Part shown: positions 1 to 8,844 of the stretch, piece by piece
Layout: each line of letters begins with the position of its first letter
How positions within the stretch are numbered: position 1 is the first letter of the stretch
DNA from: SZUA-430 sp964561925
GTDB lineage: Bacteria > Pseudomonadota > Alphaproteobacteria > Micropepsales > Micropepsaceae
Direction of reading: 5' to 3'
Assembly (NCBI GenBank): GCA_964561925.1
Contig: CAZLRW010000001.1
Coordinates: 62,001-126,000 of the forward strand
Length of the DNA stretch: 64,000 nt
Notes under the pieces: generated by a model
Database searches by the model: none
The model's input: the letters and a program-made list of their open reading frames with translations, nothing else
What the model was told of the DNA's origin: nothing
Made by a program: the position numbers and the translations under genes

Positions 1-1392
1 TTGTCGCGCACGGACAGCGTGTTGAGAAGAGCCGAGGCGGTTCTTGCCGACGAGCCGAACGTGCGCTGGTACTTTGCCAATCTTGGGCGTGGAAACCCCC
101 AAGTATTCTACAATGCACGGCAGCGCGAGACGGCCACCAACTTCGCCGAACTGTTTGTCTCGATCGGCGAATGGGATCGCCAGCGTGGGCCGGCGACGCT
201 CGATGCGCTACGGCGCCGGCTCCGAGAGATTCCGGGCGCACAGATTGTCGTGCGAGAGTTCAGCAACGGCCCGCCGATAGAAGCGCCGATCGCCGTTCGT
301 ATCCTAGGGCCGGATGTCGAACTCCTACGCCAGCTGGCGGCCGAAGCCGCTCGTATCGTCGAGCAAACGCCTGGTGCCCAGGACGTAGTCAATTCCGTGC
401 GCCTGAAGCGGACGGATCTCGATCTTGGCATCGACAAAGGCAAGGCGAGCGCGCTCGGTGTGCCTGCGGGTGCGGTGGATCGCAGCATACGCATTGCGCT
501 CGAAGGCGTCACTGTTGCCCAATATCGCACAGGCGTTGGCCGGGAATACGACGTCTCGATTCGCCTGCCGTTTGTCGAGCGCAACAACCTCGATGCGCTC
601 AATCGCGTTTATCTGCCGACGCAAGAAGGCGCAGGCGTGCCCTTGTCGCTGGTGACGCAGCCACGCCTGGAGGCGGGTCCAAACCGCATCGATCGCGTCG
701 GCCGGGAGCGCGCAGTGACCGTCACGGCCCATGTTGCGACGGGCTTCGTTACAGCGAAAGTGGCAGCGGAGGCGTTCGCGCGATTGGCGACGCTGAAGTT
801 ACCACCGGGTTACCGCGTCGTGGCGGGCGGGGAAGCCGAAGCTCAGAAGCGCAGCTTCGGCGGCCTCTGGACGGCGTTGCTTCTCGCGCTCTTTGGGATC
901 ATGGCTGCGCTCATCCTGGAGTTCCGGTCTTTCCGAGCGAGCGCCGTTGTCGCCGCCGTCATTCCGCTCGGCATCATGGGCGGCATTGTGGCGCTTTGGC
1001 TGACCGGTTACACGCTGTCGTTCACTGCGGTGATCGGCTTCATCGCTCTTGTCGGGATAGAGATCAAGAACTCGATCCTGCTCGTGGACTTCACCGTGCA
1101 GCTACAACGGCAAGGCTTTCCGCTACGCGAGGCGATCGCGAAGGCAGGCGAGATTCGCTTTTTGCCGGTCTTGTTGACCAGCGCCACCGCCATCGGCGGG
1201 TTGCTGCCGCTGGCGCTCGAAGGGTCGGGTCTTTATTCGCCGTTAGCCTATGTCATCATCGGCGGTCTGGTGACGTCGACGCTGCTGTCGCGCATCATAA
1301 CGCCGGTCATGTACCTGATTCTCGCGCCGAGGGGCCGCAAGCCGGTCTCGAAGTTACCGAGCGGCCAGGTATCGGAGGGTCAGGGCATCTGA
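1..1392 (+). CDS. RND multidrug efflux transporter, C-terminal part (5' end outside window)
   Basis: This is the C-terminal 463 residues or so of an inner-membrane proton-driven RND (AcrB/HAE1) pump. The reading frame is open from base 1, so the TTG there is probably not the true start. The visible part covers the second periplasmic porter region followed by a membrane bundle beginning near residue 285 (hydrophobic runs LLLALFGIMAALIL, VVAAVIPLGIMGGIVAL, FTAVIGFIALVGIEIKNSILLVD). The GIEIKNSILLVDF stretch is a conserved RND segment. A full-length protein would have about 1,000 residues, so roughly half is missing. The 3' end overlaps the convergent ubiV gene by 13 bases. The substrate cannot be predicted. 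Confidence 0.9.
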   Translation: MSRTDSVLRRAEAVLADEPNVRWYFANLGRGNPQVFYNARQRETATNFAELFVSIGEWDRQRGPATLDALRRRLREIPGAQIVVREFSNGPPIEAPIAVRILGPDVELLRQLAAEAARIVEQTPGAQDVVNSVRLKRTDLDLGIDKGKASALGVPAGAVDRSIRIALEGVTVAQYRTGVGREYDVSIRLPFVERNNLDALNRVYLPTQEGAGVPLSLVTQPRLEAGPNRIDRVGRERAVTVTAHVATGFVTAKVAAEAFARLATLKLPPGYRVVAGGEAEAQKRSFGGLWTALLLALFGIMAALILEFRSFRASAVVAAVIPLGIMGGIVALWLTGYTLSFTAVIGFIALVGIEIKNSILLVDFTVQLQRQGFPLREAIAKAGEIRFLPVLLTSATAIGGLLPLALEGSGLYSPLAYVIIGGLVTSTLLSRIITPVMYLILAPRGRKPVSKLPSGQVSEGQGI

Positions 1393-2312
1393 GGCCCGGC
1401 CGCACCGACCCATGCATAACCAGGCCTGCTGTGGTAAAAGCCGTTGCAGAACGATGCCGCGGGGGCAGTGGCACGCAACTGAGCCGCCGCGTCGACAGCG
1501 TTGATCGCGCCACGAACAAGCCGATCAAACGTATGAGCAACCCCAACCATGTCGCATGTGTGTGGTGACAGACGAAAGCGTGTTACGCCCATTGCGAGCA
1601 GTTCGGAGATTTCTTCGGCAAGGCATAGGTACTCGTTGGAGAGCGTCTGGATGCCGTTGACCGACAAGAATGGCTGTCCTTCCAGCGTGTGCAGGGCCAG
1701 CCCGTCGGGGTCGTCTTCACACACGAACTGACAGCTGTCCTTCGTTCGACCGTGTGCGCGCGCATGATAGCACCGCGCCGACAGAGCCAATGGAACGCGA
1801 CCGAACACGAGAACCTCAACGGTCGCCCCGGTGTGCAATTGCGCCGCAATGCTCCCAACCGACGGTCCCGGCATTTCTGGCGGCAGGCAGAAGTTCCTTG
1901 CGCCGCCACGGACGAGGAAGGCGGCAGTCCTCTCATTGTAGACGTTGACGAATGGTCCCACGTGGTGGGCCCGGCCCTTGAGCGCCTGGAGCGCCGAAGC
2001 ATCGTTGGCTTCGACCAATGATTCGTCCGATTCGCAAATGCTTTCGATCAGCTGCCTATCCTTGTCGCTCGCGATTTGCGAAAGCGATGAGAAAATGACT
2101 GTCTTCCCTGAAACCTTCAGCCGGTCGACGACCTCCGGCAAGAAAGGGGCGAACAGTGGGGCGCGCTTGGAGCAGATGACCTCGCCCACATAGACCGTCG
2201 ATACGGGCGCCTCGTCGGCGATCCGGAAGTAGAAATCGCGCCACATCTCCGCTGGCCAGTTAAACAGCACCGGCCCCAGCGTAACCGTGGCGCGCGCTTT
2301 GTTGCTACTCAT
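1380..2312 (-). CDS. ubiV: UbiV, O2-independent ubiquinone biosynthesis (U32 family)
   Basis: A U32-type 4Fe-4S protein of about 310 residues that pairs with UbiU to hydroxylate ubiquinone precursors without oxygen. Counted from the in-frame ATG at 2318, cysteines C49, C183, C196 and C200 have the UbiV spacing (one early Cys, then C-x12-C-x3-C). I prefer the ATG at 2312, because it overlaps the ubiU stop as ATGA and implies translational coupling; the ATG at 2318 would add two residues. It is the last gene of a ubiT-ubiU-ubiV operon on the minus strand. The operon is preceded by an FNR-like box, which fits expression under low oxygen. Confidence 0.9.
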   Translation of the reverse strand: MSSNKARATVTLGPVLFNWPAEMWRDFYFRIADEAPVSTVYVGEVICSKRAPLFAPFLPEVVDRLKVSGKTVIFSSLSQIASDKDRQLIESICESDESLVEANDASALQALKGRAHHVGPFVNVYNERTAAFLVRGGARNFCLPPEMPGPSVGSIAAQLHTGATVEVLVFGRVPLALSARCYHARAHGRTKDSCQFVCEDDPDGLALHTLEGQPFLSVNGIQTLSNEYLCLAEEISELLAMGVTRFRLSPHTCDMVGVAHTFDRLVRGAINAVDAAAQLRATAPAASFCNGFYHSRPGYAWVGAAGPQMP

Positions 2313-3316
2313 CGCCATCGCTTGCCCCCAAATGCGCCCTCGGTTTGGCGGTGACCCTCCGTCAACGCGATCAGATTGGCCAACGCGGCATCTCGGCCTG
2401 CCGTCAGATCGTCGATCGCGCTGCGAAAAGCGGAGACGACCTGTTTGACGTAGGCGCGGCTGCGTTGGCGGCCCTCGATCTTCAGCGCCGTCACACCCGC
2501 ACGGACGAGTTCGGGCAGTAGTGCGGAAAGGTTAAGACTGACTGGTTCCTCGAACGCGTAGTACGGCTCGGTCTTTGCGGCGCAGCTATAGCGGCCTTTG
2601 CAAATGGTCGGATAGCCAGCGCTTTCGTCGGGGGCGAAGTGGTCGATCACGTAGCGGCCGAGGCGCGTCGTCAGCGATCGCGTGTCGTCCTCCTCGTAGC
2701 GCACATCGCCCGCCGGCGAGCAGACGCCGTCCATGTTCGTAGAGACGCCCGTCGCATAGTTGCTGAGACTGCAGCGGCCTTCGGCCATCAAGCCAATATT
2801 GCCGAACACGAACGCTTCGATCTCGCAAGGGATTTGCCGATGGACGGCCGCGATTTCGCTCACGGTCAGAATTCGTGGCAAGACCACGCGCTTGATCCCA
2901 AACGCCTCGCAGTGATAGCGGATCGCTTCCGGCGAAGATGCGCCCGCTTGCACCGAAAGGTGAAGGCGCAACGATGGATAGGTCTGCGCGGCGTAGTCGG
3001 CAACGCCCATGTCCGCCACGATGGCAGCGTCCACGCCGGATGCGACCGCGACGTCGATGGCCTCGCGCCACAGCGAGAAGCGCCCGGCGGGCGGGAACGT
3101 GTTGACCGCAAGTAGGACCTTCGCACTGCGGTCGTGCGCGAAGCGGACTGCGTCCTTCAGTTCCTCGGTGGTGAAGTTCAGTCCAGGAAAGTTGCGCGCG
3201 TTCGTGGCGTTTTGTAGCCCGCAGTAGACAGCGTCCGCGCCCGCCTCGACTGCAGTTCTTAGACCTGCGGGTGTACCGGCGGGACACACCAGTTCCGGAC
3301 GGTTTGCCTTAGGCAT
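2309..3316 (-). CDS. ubiU: UbiU, O2-independent ubiquinone biosynthesis (U32 family)
   Basis: A 335-residue U32-family protein, the partner of UbiV in anaerobic ubiquinone hydroxylation. The N-terminus ELVCPAGTPAGLRTAVEAGA is the classical U32 opening. The central motif GRCSLSNYATG...GVCSPAG, with further cysteines in TICKGRYSC, supplies the 4Fe-4S ligands that distinguish UbiU from peptidase-like U32 proteins. It overlaps ubiT by 8 bases upstream and ubiV by 4 bases downstream, so the three genes are one tight operon. The length is normal for the family and nothing is missing. Confidence 0.93.
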   Translation of the reverse strand: MPKANRPELVCPAGTPAGLRTAVEAGADAVYCGLQNATNARNFPGLNFTTEELKDAVRFAHDRSAKVLLAVNTFPPAGRFSLWREAIDVAVASGVDAAIVADMGVADYAAQTYPSLRLHLSVQAGASSPEAIRYHCEAFGIKRVVLPRILTVSEIAAVHRQIPCEIEAFVFGNIGLMAEGRCSLSNYATGVSTNMDGVCSPAGDVRYEEDDTRSLTTRLGRYVIDHFAPDESAGYPTICKGRYSCAAKTEPYYAFEEPVSLNLSALLPELVRAGVTALKIEGRQRSRAYVKQVVSAFRSAIDDLTAGRDAALANLIALTEGHRQTEGAFGGKRWR

Positions 3317-3878
3317 GAGATTCTCCCAATGCGCTCAGCGAGCGAACCGCCCGCAGCATGAAACCAGCCGCTCCCGCCAGGGGACCGAACACGCCCAAAA
3401 TCTCGCGCACGAGATCACCGTCGAAGTCATCCAAAGCGTTGCGTAGAGCGACCACGGCCTCGACATCACCGGTCACCTTCAGGTCGCGGCTAAAGAACAA
3501 CGCATCGCCGTCAACCGATCCGTCGATCATATCGAGTAAGTGCACGAAGCGGCCGACGATCGCGCCGTCGTGGATTGGGATGCTGAAGCGGGTGTGCGCG
3601 CTCAGTTGTGGCGCTGATGTGTCAGGCGACATTGTGAACACGAGAGGCAGGTCGGTGGGGTCGATTAAGAAGCTCTTTCGAGCGTGACTGCCCATACGTG
3701 TGAATAGATCCGGGTGCGAACGCGCGAGCCCAGTGGCGACTTGCAGCAGCAGTGAGTTCAGCAGAGGCAACGGCCCGAACATCAATAACCGTGACGCAGC
3801 ACTAGTGAGTGAGCCTGCGACGGCATGGCGACGCGTATGGTGATGAAGCGACTTAGGCTGCATGCGCCCAAGAGACAT
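3309..3878 (-). CDS. ubiT: UbiT, SCP2-domain accessory factor for anaerobic ubiquinone synthesis
   Basis: About 189 residues with an SCP2/sterol-carrier-like lipid-binding domain (central stretch TRFSIPIHDGAIVGRFVHLL...DGDALFFSRDLKVTGD). UbiT binds isoprenoid lipids and is required with UbiUV. The frame is open further upstream to an ATG at 3944. The FNR-like box at 3922-3935 would then lie inside the gene, so I chose the ATG at 3878 (MSLGRMQPK); 3863 is also possible. It is the first gene of the ubiTUV operon and divergent from the CopD-like gene. Confidence 0.85.
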   Translation of the reverse strand: MSLGRMQPKSLHHHTRRHAVAGSLTSAASRLLMFGPLPLLNSLLLQVATGLARSHPDLFTRMGSHARKSFLIDPTDLPLVFTMSPDTSAPQLSAHTRFSIPIHDGAIVGRFVHLLDMIDGSVDGDALFFSRDLKVTGDVEAVVALRNALDDFDGDLVREILGVFGPLAGAAGFMLRAVRSLSALGESHA

Positions 3879-3921
3879 AGTCGGCGGGTGTCGTCGTTGA
3901 CCTAACGCAAAGGAAAGCGAG

Positions 3922-3935
3922 TTGCTCGGAGTCAA
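3922..3935. promoter_or_regulatory. FNR/Dnr-like box between ubiT and the CopD-like gene
   Basis: The minus strand reads TTGAC-TCCG-AGCAA, close to the FNR/Dnr consensus TTGAT-N4-ATCAA. It lies 44 bases upstream of the chosen ubiT start and 62 bases upstream of the divergent gene at 3997, so it could serve either promoter. FNR-family control of ubiTUV is known in other proteobacteria. Binding here is an inference from sequence. Confidence 0.55.
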
Positions 3936-3996
3936 GCGCCGCATTGCGCAATGTTAAGCCTTGACTGCAGTGTCTGATGAGTCTCAAAGCTCCTCG

Positions 3997-4467
3997 ATGG
4001 ACGACATCAGCCTCGCTAGAGCCCTTCACGTACTCGCCGTCATCGCGTGGATCGGTGGGGTCGCAATGGTCACATGGGTTGTCTTGCCCGCCTGCCGACA
4101 TATGGCAAAACCTGAGGATCGGATTGCATTTTTCGAAAATGTCGAGCGCCGTTTCGCATTCCAGGCGCGCGTGATGACGCTGCTGGCGGCGGGTAGCGGT
4201 TTCTATATGGTTTACCGTCTCGAGATGTGGTCGCGCTTTCTGGATTTTGCGTTCTGGTGGATGCACGCAATGGTCGCCGTTTGGGCCGTGTTCACGCTCG
4301 TACTGTTCGTGTTTGAGCCGCTGTTCTTGCATCGTGGGTTCATCAAGCGCGCGCGCAAAGAACCGGAGAAAACGTTCGCCCTCGTGCAACGCTTACATCG
4401 GGTTCTTGCCACGATCAGCTTGATAACAGCTGCCGCTGCTGTGGCAGGCGCCCACGGTGCAATCTAA
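3997..4467 (+). CDS. CopD-like small integral membrane protein
   Basis: About 156 residues and about four membrane helices (ALHVLAVIAWIGGVAMVTWVVL near the N-terminus, VMTLLAAGSGFYMVY, FWWMHAMVAVWAVFTLVLFVF, VLATISLITAAAAVA). Conserved histidines in the helices and the HxxxxxxWIGG opening resemble CopD/heme-binding membrane proteins. The frame also contains a TTG at 3961; the ATG at 3997 gives the natural CopD-like N-terminus. It is convergent with the decarboxylase (3' overlap of 4 bases) and divergent from ubiT. A role in heme or electron transfer is plausible, but not shown by the sequence. Confidence 0.65.
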   Translation: MDDISLARALHVLAVIAWIGGVAMVTWVVLPACRHMAKPEDRIAFFENVERRFAFQARVMTLLAAGSGFYMVYRLEMWSRFLDFAFWWMHAMVAVWAVFTLVLFVFEPLFLHRGFIKRARKEPEKTFALVQRLHRVLATISLITAAAAVAGAHGAI

Positions 4468-6116
4468 GCTGCGCCTTCGGTGGCACGGCGTTTGCGTACT
4501 GCGTCAACAAAGCGACCAAGAGTGAGCGAAGTCGTTCCGCGCGGTAGCATCACTTCGATCAAATGAAAGCGACCCCGGTCTCTATGGGCAGATTCCAGTG
4601 CCGCTGAGAATTCACGGCGGCTTTGCACGCGATGACCAACGCCACCGATAGCGGCGGCGATTTCGGCGAAACGCCAGTCGCTCAAATCGTTGAAGTGTGC
4701 CCACGGCTCGAAGGCCCGCAGCATTTCCCAACTTTGGTTGTTGAGCACGACGACGATCGGATCCCAACCGTAACGCTGACAGTTGCCCAGTTCCCACCCT
4801 GTCATTTGGAACGCCCCATCGCCGACTAGAACGAGCGGTCGTTTGCCCGATACCGCCTGCATACCGAGCGCGGCAGGCACGCCGAAGCCCATCGAAGCGT
4901 AATACGACTGCGCGACCAGGTCGCCGCAGTCCGTCTCCAGCGAGATGAATAGGCTGTCGCCAACGTCGGTCGCCATCGGCATGGTGCCGTGGCGTGCGAA
5001 GAACGCAGAGATTCCCGCCGAGACGTCCGAAGGATGAATAGCGCCATCGTTCGCAACGAACGGGCGTCGTGCGGCCCGAGGGAACTCCGGCATCCCCTCA
5101 AGGCCCTTGCCTTTGGCTGGCGCATGTTGGGCCAGCGCGGCGACGAGGTCGGCGAGAGGAAGATCGGGATAGATGTGGTGACCGATGCGCACCTGTCCGC
5201 CCGCCGCATGGATCGCGTTGCGGAGATCGAGACGGCTCACGGGTACACCGAAATCGGTGTCGGAGAGCACTACGCCAAGAAGGATCAGCGCATCGGAAGA
5301 TTCTACCAGCTCGCTAATCTCGGGCGATCCAGCGAGGCCAAGATAGGTTCCGGCTATCGATGCAGGTCCGGCAGCAGCGACCCCGCGGCCGAGAAAGCTG
5401 CTGACGACCGGAATGTTCACGAGATCGGCGAGGTGGCTGACTTCGGTTTCGAGTCCGAAGCGCCTGACTTCGACCCCAATCATGAGGACAGGTCTGCGCG
5501 CGCCGCGCACCGAGGTCGCGATTTCGGCCGCACACGCGGCGGCCGCACCCGGCTCGGCATGCTTGCGCTCTATCGCGGGAACTGGTGCGATAGACCGCGC
5601 GCTCATGTCCATTGGAATTTCGAGGTAGACGGGCAACGATTGCGTGACGCACGCCGCGAGCGTTCGCGCTATCTCGTACGGTGCGGTTTGCGGATTATCG
5701 AGTACGGCCTGAGCGCAGGTGACTTCGCTGAAGATCTTGATCTGGCTGTCGAGTGCGCGCGATTGATGATGCAATCCCAAGGAGCCACCGCGCTCGGTGA
5801 GCGCGGGCGCCGCCGACAACACTACCAACGGTGAGCGTTCCGCGTAAGCACCGGCGACGCTGTTGACGAGATTGAGAGCGCCCGCTCCGTAGGTAACCGC
5901 GGAAACGCCGAGACCACCAGCGAAGCGCGCCGCCGCATCGGCAGCAAAGCCAAGCGCTGGTTCGTGACTGAGCGTGAAGAGTGGAACGAGGCCGTTGCCT
6001 TCCAAGTGCCGGAACATCGGCAAGGCATAGTCGCCGGGTATGCCGAACACAGCGCGTGCGCCTTGCGCCCTAAGGGCCGCTAGGAGGCCGCGGACGAGGG
6101 GTAGTTCGTCGGTCAT
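4464..6116 (-). CDS. ThDP-dependent 2-keto acid decarboxylase (indolepyruvate/phenylpyruvate decarboxylase-like)
   Basis: A 550-residue cytosolic thiamine-diphosphate enzyme of the pyruvate/indolepyruvate decarboxylase family. The N-terminal pyrimidine-binding domain carries the catalytic-type glutamate in SHEPALGFAADAA (E52). The C-terminal domain has the ThDP/Mg motif GDGAFQMTGWELGN ending in VVLNNQSWEM. The frame is open upstream to 6527, but that part is an antisense shadow of nnrS. The ATG at 6116 overlaps the nnrS stop as ATGA, so the two are translationally coupled. The substrate (aromatic keto acid versus acetolactate-type chemistry) cannot be settled from sequence. Coupling to nnrS suggests expression under nitrosative or low-oxygen conditions. 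Confidence 0.85.
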   Translation of the reverse strand: MTDELPLVRGLLAALRAQGARAVFGIPGDYALPMFRHLEGNGLVPLFTLSHEPALGFAADAAARFAGGLGVSAVTYGAGALNLVNSVAGAYAERSPLVVLSAAPALTERGGSLGLHHQSRALDSQIKIFSEVTCAQAVLDNPQTAPYEIARTLAACVTQSLPVYLEIPMDMSARSIAPVPAIERKHAEPGAAAACAAEIATSVRGARRPVLMIGVEVRRFGLETEVSHLADLVNIPVVSSFLGRGVAAAGPASIAGTYLGLAGSPEISELVESSDALILLGVVLSDTDFGVPVSRLDLRNAIHAAGGQVRIGHHIYPDLPLADLVAALAQHAPAKGKGLEGMPEFPRAARRPFVANDGAIHPSDVSAGISAFFARHGTMPMATDVGDSLFISLETDCGDLVAQSYYASMGFGVPAALGMQAVSGKRPLVLVGDGAFQMTGWELGNCQRYGWDPIVVVLNNQSWEMLRAFEPWAHFNDLSDWRFAEIAAAIGGVGHRVQSRREFSAALESAHRDRGRFHLIEVMLPRGTTSLTLGRFVDAVRKRRATEGAA

Positions 6117-7330
6117 GCGGTTTCTCCCGCGCGCGGGCGCAAATGCATTGGGGCAAAGATCGCGACAAACAACCCGAAGGAACAAATCCAAAAGACGCCT
6201 GCCATCGGCAACAGGACGCCGGCCGCAGACGGAAGAAGAGAAGCCGCGACGCGGCATAGCGCGCTCGCCGTAATGGCGGCATAGATAGCAGCCGTACCGG
6301 CGTCGGCGGAGAGCGTGCGTCCAGTATGGCCAAGCGTCGCCCGCGACATCACGGCCAATGTCATCGTGCCTACTGCGCCGACGGTGAGCGCATGCATGCC
6401 AGCGGCGATCGCACCTGGATCCCAGACGATGGCAGCGCCAAGCAGGGCGAAACCGATCGGGAGCCAAGCATAGCCGACATGCAGAACCAGGACCAAAGGT
6501 TCGCGAACAGTCATCCAGCCGCGCCAACCGGCAAGGCGGACGAAGTGAACCGCCGCCGCCGCGATCAGAGTAGCGCCGGTCACTGCCTCGTTAGGCAGTG
6601 CCACCCAAAGCGCAAGTGATGCGGCCGAAGCGCCATGCGCGAGTCGGTCGATCGACACGGCAATCATTGCGGTGCGCGGCCTGTTCTCTCGGGCGAGCCA
6701 ATTGTTGGTGAAACTCGGCACGATTCGGCCACCGATCAAGCCCACAAGTAGAACAAGCGCCGCCAGACCGAGGCGCACACCATAAGAGGCGGCAGCGATG
6801 ATCCCTGCTTCTTCGAGGTGAAACACGATGTTGCCGAGCGCAAGCAGCGCAATCAGTCCGGCGACTGGGATGTTCCGGTGATTCTTGGCCGCGACGATCT
6901 CGCGCGTGGCAAGACCTGCCAGGGCGGGAAGGAACACGGCATCCAATGCAAAATGAAGGGCGCTGGGAAATTGGGGCACCATCGCTGCCAAACGACCCGC
7001 TAGCCATAAGCTGGCCAACGCCGCCAACGCCGACCCCGCAACAGGTAAGCGCCCAGTCCAGTTTGGGATCGCTGTCAGCGCGAACCCCGCAACGACAGCG
7101 CTGCCGTAGCCGAACAGGAGCTCATGGGCGTGCCATCGATTGAGATCGGCAAAGGCCAACGCCGTGACGTCAAGACCGAAAAGTTCCGCGACCCGAACGG
7201 CCATCACAACGACCGCCCAGACGCCTGCGCCGAGGAAGAAGGGACGAAAACCGTCTCGAAACAGCACGACGCCGCTGTGGCGGCGGCGATGTCTTTCGGT
7301 CGATTGACCATCGGCTGGTGTGCTTGACAT
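6113..7330 (-). CDS. nnrS: NnrS family membrane protein
   Basis: A 405-residue polytopic inner-membrane protein with about 12 hydrophobic segments. It has the NnrS signature region RWHAHELLFGYGSAVVAGF followed by LTAIPNWTGRLP near residues 85-115. NnrS proteins bind heme and copper and relieve nitrosative stress, and they are usually controlled by NO- or oxygen-sensing FNR-family regulators. Two such boxes lie in the intergenic region upstream (7410-7448). The gene is first in a two-gene operon with the keto acid decarboxylase. Confidence 0.93.
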   Translation of the reverse strand: MSSTPADGQSTERHRRRHSGVVLFRDGFRPFFLGAGVWAVVVMAVRVAELFGLDVTALAFADLNRWHAHELLFGYGSAVVAGFALTAIPNWTGRLPVAGSALAALASLWLAGRLAAMVPQFPSALHFALDAVFLPALAGLATREIVAAKNHRNIPVAGLIALLALGNIVFHLEEAGIIAAASYGVRLGLAALVLLVGLIGGRIVPSFTNNWLARENRPRTAMIAVSIDRLAHGASAASLALWVALPNEAVTGATLIAAAAVHFVRLAGWRGWMTVREPLVLVLHVGYAWLPIGFALLGAAIVWDPGAIAAGMHALTVGAVGTMTLAVMSRATLGHTGRTLSADAGTAAIYAAITASALCRVAASLLPSAAGVLLPMAGVFWICSFGLFVAIFAPMHLRPRAGETA

Positions 7331-7409
7331 GAAATGACGTCGGTAGACTGCGTCGTGGCAGAATGCGATTGGAGCGCGTGGACCTGATCAGCAGGGCGGG
7401 TAAGGGGCG

Positions 7410-7448
7410 TTGCGCTGGATCAAAGACGAACGACTTGACCTGGATCAA
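7410..7448. promoter_or_regulatory. Tandem FNR/Dnr-like boxes between nnrS and the CMD-fold gene
   Basis: Two boxes 25 bases apart: TTGCG-CTGG-ATCAA at 7410-7423 and TTGAC-CTGG-ATCAA at 7435-7448. They share the same CTGG core and the same right half-site. The left box is 80 bases from the nnrS start on the minus strand, and the right box is 69 bases from the start of the gene at 7517. One box per divergent promoter is the simplest reading. Confidence 0.7.
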
Positions 7449-7516
7449 GCAAGTAGAATCTTGCCTCGCTGCCGGTGGAGCGGTAGTTGCTGCGCCGCTC
7501 AACGGAGGAATGAAAT

Positions 7517-7858
7517 ATGGCGATTCAATCGAAGGCTCCAAAAACCAAGGCGCCGCTTCCGGCATTCGCCGGCAAAGTTGCAAAGCGCTATCCCGAGGTT
7601 TGGAAGGCCTACAGCGACCTGGGAACGGCGATCTCGGACGCTGGGCCTTTGAGCGAGCGCGAGCGGCGCCTGGTCAAGTTGGCGCTGGCTATCGGCTCAC
7701 GCTCCGAGGGCGCGACGCACTCACACGCACGTCAAGCATTTGCGGAAGGGGCGAGTGCGGATGACATTCGTCATGTTTGCCTTCTCGCAATCACGACACT
7801 CGGATTTCCCGCAAGTGCCGCTGCGCTGAGTTGGGTCGGCGACATTCTGGACAAATAG
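7517..7858 (+). CDS. Carboxymuconolactone decarboxylase (CMD)-fold protein
   Basis: A 113-residue single CMD domain of the AhpD/YnjA type. The conserved core LVKLALAIGSRSEGATHSHARQAFAEGAS is present, but the CxxC active-site pair of true AhpD peroxidases is absent (SEGATHSH in its place), so peroxidase activity is doubtful. The start follows a GGAGG ribosome-binding site at about 7505. It is divergent from nnrS and shares the FNR-like boxes, which suggests a role in anaerobic or NO metabolism; the actual function is unknown. Confidence 0.82.
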   Translation: MAIQSKAPKTKAPLPAFAGKVAKRYPEVWKAYSDLGTAISDAGPLSERERRLVKLALAIGSRSEGATHSHARQAFAEGASADDIRHVCLLAITTLGFPASAAALSWVGDILDK

Positions 7859-7861
7859 GCG

Positions 7862-8839
7862 TTAGGAGCGAAGCAAGCCGCGGGCTCGCGCATAGAGTTC
7901 GAACGCCTGGCGACTCGATAATTGTGGCGTGTAGCCGAATTCCGCCTTTAATCGGCGATTGGAAAGAACGGGGCGGTAGCGAAGAAAGTCGACGCGCTCG
8001 GGGCCGTTCTGCGAGAGACCAAGCGTGCTGAGCAGCCAAAGTGCGGCCCGCAGCACGAAAGCGGGAATCGGAACATAGGGCTTGGCAAGCAGCTTTGCGA
8101 TCTCGCGAGGCGCAAGCATGCCATCGCCAGCCACATTGTATATCCCGGTCTTATCCGAGAATACGGCATCAACCAGGCACGCGACGAGGTCCTGATCCCA
8201 GACGAAGACGAAGGGCGCACTTGAACCCGCGATTCCGAGTATGAACGGCTGCTCGAACAAATCTGTGACGGGGCTGTGCACGCTTTCGCCGACAATCGTG
8301 CCGGGACGGAACACGACTTGGGCCAGCGGGGGGTGTTCCTCACGCCAAGCGGCGAGCATCGACTCAACCAAGCGCTTGTTCCGGGCATACTCAAACGCTT
8401 CGTTGCCGCGCAGGGCATCGCGTTCGTCGAGCCAAGCGGGATTGTCGGCATGATAGCCGTAGGATGCACCGCTCGACGTCACGACGATCTTCTTTACGCC
8501 GGTAGCTACGCAGGTCCCGAGTACATTCTGTGTTCCAAGAACGTCCACGCGAAAGGCGAGGTCAGGCGGCGCCCCCTTGGGTGCGCGAACGATCGAGGCA
8601 AGGTGCACGACCGTGTCGATGCCGTACGTGCGAAACACGTTCGCCAAACCGGAGTCGCACACGTCTTGCTCAAGATAGACGACACCGGGGATCCTGTCGC
8701 CGTCAACGACCGGGCTCACATCTATCGCGATCAACGCTGAAAGATCGGCTTGGCGTTTGGCAAGCGCGGCAACGCAAAGCCGACCAACATAGCCGGCTGC
8801 GCCAGTGACGAGGATCGACGGAGCTTGCGTCACGAGCAT
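7862..8839 (-). CDS. NAD-dependent epimerase/dehydratase (extended SDR)
   Basis: 325 residues, with the Rossmann motif TGAAGYVG at residues 12-19, a strand ending in VVTSSGASYG, and the catalytic-type YARNK (Y-x3-K). These mark an extended short-chain dehydrogenase. The substrate is unknown; the family acts on nucleotide sugars or other cyclic hydroxyls. The start at 8839 (MLVTQAPSILVTG) lies 5 bases after the stop of the FAD oxidoreductase, so the two are co-transcribed. A much longer open frame through the upstream gene is a shadow. Confidence 0.85.
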   Translation of the reverse strand: MLVTQAPSILVTGAAGYVGRLCVAALAKRQADLSALIAIDVSPVVDGDRIPGVVYLEQDVCDSGLANVFRTYGIDTVVHLASIVRAPKGAPPDLAFRVDVLGTQNVLGTCVATGVKKIVVTSSGASYGYHADNPAWLDERDALRGNEAFEYARNKRLVESMLAAWREEHPPLAQVVFRPGTIVGESVHSPVTDLFEQPFILGIAGSSAPFVFVWDQDLVACLVDAVFSDKTGIYNVAGDGMLAPREIAKLLAKPYVPIPAFVLRAALWLLSTLGLSQNGPERVDFLRYRPVLSNRRLKAEFGYTPQLSSRQAFELYARARGLLRS

Positions 8840-8844
8840 GTTCC

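Noticed and set aside
6117..6527. N-terminal extension of the keto acid decarboxylase
   Set aside because: The extension is Arg/Cys-rich and lies antiparallel-in-frame within nnrS; the ATGA overlap at 6116 gives the family-like start.
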